The notes under the pieces were generated by a model, which was given only the letters and a program-made list of their open reading frames with translations, was not told the DNA's origin and made no database searches. Of a DNA stretch of 64,000 nt, positions 55,713 to 64,000 are shown in pieces (the stretch's first letter is position 1; every line of letters starts with the position of its first letter). The translations under genes and the position numbers were made by a program. The DNA is from Punctularia strigosozonata HHB-11173 SS5 (lineage: Eukaryota; Basidiomycota; Agaricomycetes; Corticiales; Punctulariaceae): NCBI RefSeq assembly GCF_000264995.1, contig NW_006767436.1, positions 905,414 through 969,413 of the forward strand, read 5' to 3'.

Positions 55713-56255
55713 TCAATGGTGCTCTTCGTGAGGGATGGGGGCTGCAGTTGGAGGCTGGAGACATCAGTCACGAAGGTAGTCGATAACGCATAGAAACTCA
55801 CAGGTGCATTGCGCTCCCTGCACCAGCATCAGCAACGCGACAGAAGTACAGAAGCATATTGACGTACCATTTGGTGCCACCAGGGAATAATGATGCTAAA
55901 GGGAGTGAAGCCAGTCAATAACAGTGACTGACGGCGCGACCCGAAGCACCCACGGATGACGGGGTCAGGGTGCAGCTTGGCCGCAAGATCACGTTCTGCC
56001 TTCTCCAGGATAGCTGCGAGAGCGCGAGGGTCGCTTACGTCCCTGCAAGACGCGAAGATTGAGCGGATAGTAGCCAATTGCAGGATAGCCTGCTAACCGG
56101 TTCCTCTCAAATTCGGCACGGATCTGGATGGCCCTGCCCCTCCAGAGGTCACGACGAATCACCCAGTCGAGTTCATTCTTAAGCATGCGCTTGTACAGCG
56201 ACTTGACGTAGTGCCGGTGGGCTGAAGAGAATGGCGAAGGGAGTGAGCCGGCCAT
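55713..56255 (-). CDS. NDUFB9: Complex I accessory subunit NDUFB9 (LYR protein B22)
   Basis: LYR-motif subunit at the membrane arm of complex I, binding acyl-ACP. MAGSLPSPFSSAHRHYVKSL with YKRMLKNELDWVIRRDLWRG and RAIQIRAEFERNR; after an intron DVSDPRALAAILEKAERDLA and AKLHPDP. The last exons give FPGGTKWERNAPPPTAAPIP and HEEHH-stop. HRxYVKSLYKR is the LYR-like start of this family and FPGGTKWERN(x)PPP the fixed end. About 115-120 residues. Divergent from RRN3 by 184 bp. Confidence 0.9.
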
Positions 56256-56439
56256 GGTGTGGTTGGAGCCGGGATGCAACGAGCGCGAGAAAGATGGTGA
56301 CCGCAGGCGCGCGACCAAACTCTGTTTTTTCCTCTCTTGCACTTGAGTCTTGCTCACGGGGCCGCTGGGACTCATGGACCCTCACTCAACAAGAGCGCAA
56401 TTTAATACAAGAGGGCCTAAGGCGGGGCCAACCAGGACT

Positions 56440-58911
56440 ATGACCGTACAACCACTTCCCCGCACCATGTCGCAACCGGACAAGGAGAAGGCTCCAACTC
56501 GTCCGGCAGCTCGCAGCCGCAAGTCGTCTACAGCCTCCTTACTTTCGGCAGCGCCTCGGCCGATCGCGACGAACTCGAGGGTCAAGCACGACGAGCAGCT
56601 GAAGAAAGACATGTATTTGTCGTTTGTAAACAATGCGTTGCAACAGAAGGCACTCGTACGTGCTCCTCCTCTCCATGGTGGCGTGTGGCTACGTTAAACA
56701 TTCATGATTCAGGGAAATACCGAACCCTACGATGAACTGGTCGAGCAGTTTGCTTTCAAACATACCAAGGGCAATATGCCCTCTCCCACACCCCAGCTGC
56801 GCTTTTGGCTCATCGCGCTATCCCATGCTGTTTCCCGACTCGGGCGACAACACTTCACGCTCGTAGAAGCAATCGTGAACATGCCGTGGAGTACGATGGA
56901 ATCGTCTTTCGTAAAAACTTACTCGTCATTTACTGGCGTGCTTCTGAGCGCGAGGCCAGAATATCTTTCGTTGATCCTGGGCAAGATCGCGCGCGGGTTC
57001 ACATACCGTGCGTCCTGCTCAACTTGGCTTCAATATTAAGCTAATCGACGTACAGAATCTGGTCTCCAAGCGCTCGATGCCGGTCCTGCGGAAACGTCGT
57101 CACGTCCTCTCACTCGCCGCATAGTCTACGACCGCCTCCATTACCTCTTGCGCCACTTGCTCGACCTTATACCCACTCTTTCATCTACCCTCGAACCTCT
57201 GCTGATCCAAAACTTCCCACACAAGAGGCAAAATGTCGTTTCTCAAGTCACGTACATTCGCAACCTCCTGCGAATCACGGAATACTGTCCTGAACTGGCG
57301 GACAGGATACTAGCCACCATCGTGGATCGCTCCATACAGATCGACGTGCGTACAACTTCAGTTTCAGTCTCAGCACAAAGAAATATCTCGGCTCATATGA
57401 CTTCAGGTCGAAATCCAAGTTGAGCTGGAAGAGCTCGAGGAAGTAGCGGCACAGGCTCAGGAGGATGTCTTCGAGCTTGACCCCTTTGACACAGTTGTTG
57501 GTCAAGACGGGGACTCCGAAAGTGACGACGACGAAAGCGACGATGATGACAACCTTAGTGATCTATCGTCGGACGCCGGAGACGTCGACGATGACGAACC
57601 CGAGACAGCGGAGCTCGCGATGGATATGTCCCAAGTGCAGGAAATGGTCCGCAAGCTTGATGCTATCCTCAATCTCATATTCAATCACTTCAGCCATTCG
57701 CATGTCGACATTGTTCCGGCGCGGAATCGCTTGTCGAGATCACCCTCGATGTCGAGACCTGACTCGCCCGTCTCTAGTATCGGAGACGTTTCATCTACCC
57801 CACGTCCTCCGTCACCGCTGTCCATTGAACGCGGCAAGTCGCGAAGACGCGCTCAATTCTACAACCTCCTCTCTATATTCGATCGGACCATCATCCGCAC
57901 GTTCAAATCCCGATACACGCAATTCCTCGTGTTCTGGTACTCCTCGTTGGACCCCGAGTTCAGCGATCTGTTTCAAGGAATGCTGCTTTCCAAAGCACTG
58001 TTGGAGACGGATCAGCCTGCGGTAACTCGGGCAGCTGCGACCAGCTACGTGGCGAGCTTCGTCAGCCGCGCTCGGTTCGTCGACCAGGACGGCACGCGGA
58101 AGGTCGTCGCCTTACTGTGCAACTTCCTGAAGAGCCAGTTGGACATGTTCGAGGCGGTGGAGCAGACCGGCATTGGCTTACCTAGTGGAGCGCACCAGAC
58201 AGTGTTTTACGCTGTGGCGCAGGCAGTCTTCCTAATCTTCTGCTTCCGGTGGCGTGATCTGCTCGCGATAACCGAGGAAGACGTCGACGAAACGCACGAG
58301 AGCGCACCACCGATGTCGTCTAGCAAGTGGATGTCCGAATTGGATGTTATGCAGAGGGTGGTGCAGTCGTCGCTGAACCCGCTGAAGGTACAATTCTTCA
58401 TGCCACGAGGATGCCGAGCTAACGATGGGCTCAGGTATGCTCCTCAACTGTGGTCATGCAGTTCGCGCGGGTTGCGCACGCCACCAATTTCGTCTATTGC
58501 TACTCGATCATCGAGGCGAACAAGAGGGCGGAATACAACACCAACACCACTGCACCAACATCGATGGATGGACGTCGCCTCCATGTTCACAGACGTCATT
58601 CAGATGTGTTGTCCGACCCTCTCACCGCCGAATTGAACACGTTCTTCCCGTTCGACCCTTACAACCTTCCGAAATCAAGCCGTTACATCCAGGGTGTTTA
58701 TCGCGAGTGGGATTCGGTAGCCATAGACGACGGTGAAGAGGAGGACGATGAGGATGAGGACGATGATGATGACGAAGCGTCTAGCGACGCCGAAGAGCAT
58801 CCGCCGCCGACGTCGCCTCCGATTTCCAACATCCCTATCTTGCGGAATGGGTCGGCGGGGGACGACGAGAAGCTGGGTGCTTCTTTTGACGCGATGAGCA
58901 TCAGCATATAA
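56440..58911 (+). CDS. RRN3: RNA polymerase I initiation factor RRN3 (TIF-IA)
   Basis: Bridges RNA polymerase I to the core factor at rDNA promoters. MTVQPLPRTMSQPDKEKAPT starts a basic N-region; then YLSFVNNALQQKALGNTEPY with DELVEQFAFKHTK. The HEAT-repeat body includes PQLRFWLIALSHAVSRLGRQ, YDRLHYLLRHLLDLIPTLSS and TYIRNLLRITEYCPELADRI. A long acidic stretch (SESDDDESDDDDNLSDLSSD) interrupts the repeats as in other RRN3 proteins. Then RRRAQFYNLLSIFDRTIIRT, VLPTFKSRYTQ-like FKSRYTQFLVFWYSSLDPEF and AATSYVASFVSRARFVDQDG, the most conserved segment. The C-terminus is TFFPFDPYNLPKSSRYIQGV, YREW and another Asp/Glu tract. Seven or so exons. Confidence 0.93.
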
Positions 58912-59284
58912 AGCTGGCGGCCCTGTCATCGTCATGATCGTGTTGATGTGATGTGCTTTGTATCTATTCCATCCGTGTTGTATTCAATAGCAGCGAGGGC
59001 GTGAGTTGCTCAGTTTTCCGGATGGTGTAGTATTCAGACTTGATTTTCACTGTATTAGTTCGCTGCTGAGCTCTATGATATCCGTTTCATCAAAGTCTAT
59101 TGAATTGTGTGATTGATATAGCCAGTCTACTGCGTTATGCAGTGTAATTAATGACGGGTGAGATTGTCCGGGAAGTTGTATAACGACATATGCCAAGATC
59201 ATCAATAAAATGCGAACAGATGTTGATGATGTGTGCCCGTCTGAAAATATATAGGGCGCATATATGCGTGCTCTTAATATATCT
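58912..59284. other. Convergent intergenic region
   Basis: 373 bp, AT-rich, between the ends of RRN3 (plus) and the MFS gene (minus). Contains poly(A)-type sequence such as ATCAATAAAATG near 59200; no gene. Confidence 0.6.
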
Positions 59285-61260
59285 CTAAACCTTCTCGATG
59301 GCTTCGCTTTTCTGCTTCGCGGCGAGCGCCTCGAGCTCTAGCTCCTTCGCTATGCGAAGGTCGACGCAGGGCGCGAACTTGCTACTGGCCCGAATGCGGG
59401 CGCCGTACTTGTAGAAGAGGAAGGGACTCGGGGCGAGCAGCAAACTGACGAGACCGAGCAGCGTGCATGCCCAGTTAATGCCGAGCTTTTCGAAGAATTG
59501 AACGGTGAAGAGCGGGAAGGCGGCGGCGACGGCCGACCGAATAAAGGTGTTGGCGGCCATCGCGGACGCGGAGTACATGAGGTACGTGTCGATGAGGTAG
59601 CTCTACGAAAGGTGATGTAATTAGTTTATCGTCACAACGCGGACCAGCGGTGGGAAGACATACCAAGAAGCTCATAAAGACAAGACTGACGCTGAGGCCA
59701 ATCATGATGGTGGCCAGCGCGGGAACATACCACGGGATGGAGGGGTACGCTCCGGTCCAACCCAGCCAGAAGCAGCCGATGACGAGGCAAGGGCCCGCGA
59801 TCATGGCGCCGAAGAGCCTGTTCTCCGGCGGCGGGAAGCCGCGCCACGTCTTCATCAGCTGCGGGTAGTGGACAGAGGCGAAATAGTTGACCACGCAGCC
59901 GATTGTGGTACCGATGCCGACGCCGATGAACACAAGGCCGACTTGGGCCGTACTGAAGCCGCGCTTCACTTCGAAGATGACGGGGAGTGCCTCAAACACT
60001 ATGAATGACCGGTCAGCGTGTTGAAGGGGATGGTGAAATAAGGTAATACATACGGGCATAGAGCAAACCGTAGACGATGGACAGGTAAATGGTGACCAGG
60101 ACCAGGATCGGCTCCAGCGCCAACATGTGGAAGGGCCGCAGCAGGGTGCGACGCAGGACACCCACGATGGACCAATCCTGCCTATCAAGCTCCGCGTACA
60201 AGTTCTTGTTGGTAACGGGGTCCGCCTTGCGAAGGCGCTTCGCCTTTCTCGCCAACAGAACGGGAGGGTACGTCTCCGGCAACGCGACGAATGCGAGCAA
60301 CGAGCAAGCACCAGCAAAGATCATCATCACCCAAAACACCCAGCGCCAGCCGAGGTGGCTCTGGGAAACATAGCCACCGACGATGGGACCCATGACGGGA
60401 CCGAGGAAGACGCAAACGGTGAAGAGCGACGTGGCGGCGCCACGGGAAACGGGGTCCCAGAGGTCGACAATGACTCCGCCCGCGTTGGTGAGCGGGGAGA
60501 CAGCGAAAAATCCGGCGAAGAAGCGGGTGACGAGGAGCGTAGTCATATCCTTTGCAAGGGCCTGTCCGAGGTGCAGTAGGGTGTATGCGGAGAGCGTGAG
60601 GACGAAGATGAGCCGCCGACCAACCAGCTCAGAGCCTGGACCCCATACCAAAGGTCCAACCACGTACTGTAGGATCAGCGGTAGTCAGCCACTGGATTAA
60701 TACGTGAGAGGCGGATCGGCTTACCCCTAGTAGGAACGTGGTTGTGATCATGTAACACAGTTCAAGCGAAACGCCGAACTCCTCAGAAACAAAGAAGACC
60801 ACAGAGGTCGGTGCCGAGGATGCGAATGTCCTAGAAAAGAGGTTAATTCTCTCGAACATCTGATTGTTCGACAGACGACTCACACATTCACCGTCAACAG
60901 AGCGCATAGCAGGGTAAGCATCCACCGGTATCGACGCGACCAGTTCTGGGGGTTCGCAGGGTCGTCCGGGCCATCCCAGGTGACCAAGTCGGGGTCGAGT
61001 GTGTCTTCTGGGTCTGAGGGAGGCGGCAGTTGGTGGGGCGTCTTCGGCGGAGGCTCGTGCGGGTCATCGCCGCCGTACTTCTCAATCCTCAGCTCGTCGC
61101 GCGTAATCTCTTGCTCCAAACGGGGAGAAAAGTGTATTTCAGAGGCATCATGAAGCGTGCTCGTCAACGAGTTTCTCGCCGTCAGGGCCGGGGACACGAC
61201 GGGACTCGCGGAGGTTGACGCGCCCGATGTCTGGAAGTGGGAGTCCGGATGCGTAGGCAT
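59285..61260 (-). CDS. MFS transporter, DHA1 polyamine/multidrug type
   Basis: Proton antiporter of the 12-TM DHA1 family (TPO/FLR1 group), plasma membrane. The cytosolic N-terminus is acidic and Pro-rich, ending in DPDLVTWDGPDDPANPQNWS, the group's usual entry phrase (WxGPDDPxNPxNWS). Then TM1 with MLTLLCALLTVN, TFASSAPTSVVFFVSEEFGV, YVVGPLVWGPGSELVGRRLI (motif A region: GPxSExxGRR), GVIVDLWDPVSRGAATSLFT and VCVFLGPVMGPIVGGYVSQS (motif C). The second half holds GLVFIGVGIGTTIGCVVNYF and TYLMYSASAMAANTFIRSAV, then FPLFTVQFFEKLGINWACTL. Ends EAIEKV at 59285. Six exons. Complete. Confidence 0.93.
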
Positions 61261-62077
61261 GATGTTGACCCGAATGACTCCCGACAGGTGCTGCTTGACT
61301 TCTCACGAAAAGGGGGAAGTGGTAAGCTTTACACCTGGGGCGCGGTCCTGCTTCTCTGCATGGTTGACCGAAGGTTTTTGAAGGGGCCCCGCAGCCGAGA
61401 TGCAGAAATTTACTGACAAAGGATGGCGATCCGGTTAGCCGTGTAATTGCCGGTACATTTGAGTTCCGGACCTAGAGGGATGTACCGACTACCCATGGTG
61501 CCTACTTATTTTCATTCAACGATTCGAGGCTAATCGAGAGCGTGTGCGTTCAAAAACGTGACGCAGCGTAGCTTTCCAACCAGCTCTCCCTCATCCCGCA
61601 AGCTGGCAGCAGAAGCTCCGTTTTGGAAGAACGCAGGGATGCTGCACCGGTGCCGAGGCGTCAGGTGGGAGTAATCGCCTCGGAAGGCGGCTAGAACTGA
61701 CTGGGATCAGTCAACAGCGGAAACGATCACTCGGCGTTTGACGGGCTGACGGCAAGGGCTGGCGGTGGCGCGTGCTCCTATCGGCTTCGGCTGGCCAGGC
61801 CAAATCGTTCAACCACGCCAAGTTCTGCTCCGGGCAGATATCAGGATACATTGCGACGCTCAAACCACTCAGCGGTTCGTGTTCAACGCAGCCGAAAGCG
61901 AAGGTAGCCTCAAGAGGGATGTGGTAGCTTACAAGGACCGGTCCTCGGCGTTCGCCGGATTTGAGCTCGGCACCGCCACGATCGGCATCTGTGGCTTGCT
62001 TCTCCGGGATATGTTTGATTGCCGGACCTTAACCTCGGGGAAGGCAAAGGAGCGCCGGTTCGACATCAGCCGCGACG
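61261..62077. other. Divergent intergenic region
   Basis: 817 bp between the starts of the MFS gene (minus) and the nucleoside hydrolase gene (plus). A 116-codon plus ORF at 61765-62115 overlaps the hydrolase start in a different frame and looks like a shadow. Room for regulated promoters, but no specific site could be named. Confidence 0.5.
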
Positions 62078-63502
62078 ATGAGCACAACAGAGAAGTACGT
62101 CTGGCTGGACTGTGATCCGGTACGCATACGCGCCTCAGATCTCTCGGAAATGAACCGCGTTACAACCTTCCATTGCATGCCAGGGACACGACGATGCGAC
62201 GGCCATCCTTCTTGCCTTGCATTGTCCGAACATTCGATTGCTCGGTGTGTCGACAGTATGAGCAGGCCTCCGCTTCTCCGATCCAAGCAGATCATCGTCA
62301 TGTGCGCGACAGGTCCACGGCAATGCAAGCGCGGAAAATACGATGAGGAACGCGGCTAGGTGTCTGCACGCATTCGCTGCTCCACCGTCTATCCGCGTCT
62401 ATCCTGGGGCAACCAAACCTCTGCTACGCCAGGCTAAGCACGATCCAGGCACGTTCATCATGCTACATATAATCGACAGATATGGATCCAACATCACCGC
62501 AGAGATACATGGCGCTGATGGCCTGGGCGGTGTGGAGGGCCTGCCATCCGCAGAAAGCGACGCTGTCCAGGCGAGACTCGGTAATGATGAACCCGTTCGC
62601 GCTCTGGACGCCATGTCCAAGATCATCCGCGAGACATGGGATTCTGGAAAGGGGGTCAAAGTCGTGGTGGTATCGACGGGCCCGATGACGAATATCGCTC
62701 TCTTCGTATCGGTCTATCCGGAGCTTGTCGATGCCGTGGAAGAGTTCGTATTCATGGGAGGCGGCATCGGAGTAGGCAATCGAAGCGCGGTAGCAGGTAA
62801 GTCGTTCGATCATCATCTTTAACCCTTCCACTAACGCGCACTTTCTGTATAGAATACAACATTCTATGCGACCCGGAAGCAGTTCAGATTGTCCTTGACA
62901 CACCCGTGAAGTCCTCGATTGAACTGATGATTCCCTCCGGTATACTAATCCGGAACACTCGCAGGTGAAGAAATGCATGGTCCCGCTAAACGTGACGCAC
63001 ACGGCGATTGTCACCCGCGACATCCACTCCAATATCCTATCTCCAGGGAACGTCCTTGCATCGGACACCGCGCCTCTCCCGCCCCCCGCAACGCCGCTCC
63101 GGCATACGATCTCCACGTTGATCTCCTTTTTCGCCGAGTCATATCGCTCGACATTCGGATTTGTCCGCGGACCGCCCCTGCATGACGCGCTTACGATCGC
63201 GTACGTGTCCAGGCCGGAGCTCTTCGCGTGCATGCGGTACCGCGTTGACGTCGAACTCGGTGGATCTTACTGTGCCGGACAAACCGTGGCCGACGTCTGG
63301 AACTATAGGCAGTGCGACGATTCTTGGGGCCCAAGCGGTAAGAACTGTCTGATAGCAGAAACTATGGACGTGAGCATGCATGTTGCGCCTTAGACTCCGA
63401 AAGCGAAACCTGACTGGAAAACAGGTGCCTGGGTTCTTTGAGCTCTTCCTGGACGGCCTTGCCAAATGTGACGTCGAATCCCCTCTGAACAAGAGTATAT
63501 AA
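62078..63502 (+). CDS. URH1: Inosine-uridine preferring nucleoside hydrolase
   Basis: Hydrolyses ribonucleosides to base and ribose; cytosolic salvage enzyme. MSTTEKYVWLDCDP splices to GHDDATAILLALHCPNIRLL, giving DxDPGxDD with Cys in the second position, the calcium and ribose site. Then GVSTVHGNASAENTMRNAAR, YPGATKPLLRQAKHDP, HGADGLGGVEGLP and VVVSTGPMTNIALFVSVYPE, EEFVFMGGGIGVGNRSAVAE with YNILCDPEAVQIVLDTP, all as in URH1. The last half includes FFAESYRSTFGFVRGPPLHD with the conserved His-Asp. The last exon ends PLNKSI at 63502. Seven exons. Complete. Confidence 0.92.
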
Positions 63503-63636
63503 GCAGCGCATATGTAAAACTACATCCACACTAGATAAACTACTAGTATATACGAGGTCAAATGCTACAGATGGTGGTGAATGAAGCAACAATCGCTGTT
63601 CTCGAAGTCCTATATCCGAGTCCTCGTGATGACATA

Positions 63637-64000
63637 TCATTCGTACATCCTACTCTGACGGTTGCCCCCATCCAGGAAGATCTTGCTTAGCGGACGTTCC
63701 CGGTTAGGTCGCTGCCTGCGGTGGCCCTGACGCAAGCTGCGCATCGCCTGATCGACTTCCCCACGGCCCACCGACTTGCCCGCCGTCCTGCCATACGAAG
63801 GCGGCCGCAGCGTGCTCGCCTCTGAAGGCTCTTGCTCATGACGTGAGGACGTCGCAGTCTGCTCGCTTTCGATGACCGATATCTGCACGGTGGGGGTGTT
63901 TGTCCCGCTCTTCGCTTCGGCATCGTGGACCTCGAGCGCTGCTTTCTGAAGCGACGAAGAGAAGGAGCAGATCATAGAGAAAAAGTCTTCGTACTTCGGC
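63637..64000 (-). CDS. C-terminal end of an unidentified protein
   Basis: Minus-strand frame open from the right edge (PKYEDFFSMICSFSSSLQKA, ALEVHDAEAKSGTNTPTVQI) to a stop at 63637-63639. The end is basic: KSVGRGEVDQAMRSLRQGHR, PLSKIFLDGGNRQSRMYE. Low complexity, no domain. The rest of the gene is outside the window, so the family cannot be named. Confidence 0.5.
   Translation of the reverse strand, partial: PKYEDFFSMICSFSSSLQKAALEVHDAEAKSGTNTPTVQISVIESEQTATSSRHEQEPSEASTLRPPSYGRTAGKSVGRGEVDQAMRSLRQGHRRQRPNRERPLSKIFLDGGNRQSRMYE

Noticed and set aside
61765-62115. 116-codon plus ORF before the nucleoside hydrolase
   Set aside because: Overlaps the true start exon in another frame and has no splice-supported or family-like content.

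Overview
This is eukaryotic, fungal DNA, almost certainly from a mushroom-forming basidiomycete (Agaricomycetes). Genes lie about every 1.7 kb on both strands. Nearly every gene is cut by several introns of about 45-90 nt with GT(A/G)NGT donors and YAG acceptors, and several families are typical of or expanded in Agaricomycetes: DUF6533, DUF6535, RTA1-like, a DUF5519 luciferase-domain protein and a CTCGxC zinc-knuckle-like family. I place about 36 genes. I see no rRNA, complete tRNA, CRISPR array, LTR element or transposase. Gene models below are spliced by eye; exon joins were accepted when they restored a known family motif.

Layout. 0-11.4 kb: the 3' end of an M43 metalloprotease, an RTA1-like membrane protein, VID27, the centromeric histone H3 variant CENP-A, a DUF6535 membrane protein and a 7TM receptor-like protein. 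12-24 kb: the Hsp90 co-chaperone CNS1, a Rab GTPase with a very large insertion, ribosomal protein eS7, L-2-hydroxyglutarate dehydrogenase, and the replication-checkpoint mediator MRC1/claspin. 24-28 kb: a gene-poor stretch, a damaged coiled-coil gene and a decayed arsenite methyltransferase fused to a rhodanese domain. 28-33 kb: ribosomal protein uL3, complex I NDUFA12 and two tandem paralogs of a CTCGxC family. 33-43 kb: SWC4/DMAP1, a ketopantoate-reductase-like enzyme, a DUF6533 membrane protein, a small ubiquitin-like-fold candidate and a TB2/DP1/HVA22 (REEP/Yop1) protein. 44-49 kb: a low-complexity protein, the luciferase-domain protein, then complex I NDUFA1 and NDUFA8 and the complex IV assembly factor COX20. 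49-64 kb: an Agaricomycete family often labelled geranylgeranyl pyrophosphate synthetase, a GDPD phosphodiesterase, an AGPAT acyltransferase, lipoate-protein ligase, complex I NDUFB9, RRN3, an MFS drug/polyamine transporter, a nucleoside hydrolase and the end of one more gene.

How the genes relate. Most are single-copy housekeeping genes arranged as divergent or convergent pairs. The clearest grouping is mitochondrial: four nuclear-encoded complex I subunits (NDUFA12, NDUFA1, NDUFA8, NDUFB9), COX20, lipoate ligase and L2HGDH. NDUFA1-NDUFA8-COX20 are immediate neighbours and NDUFA8/COX20 share a 155-bp divergent promoter. The most unusual items are the arsenite methyltransferase-rhodanese fusion (now a pseudogene), the Rab with about 150 extra residues between its G4 and G5 motifs, a set of GC-AG introns, and the CTCGxC paralog pair.
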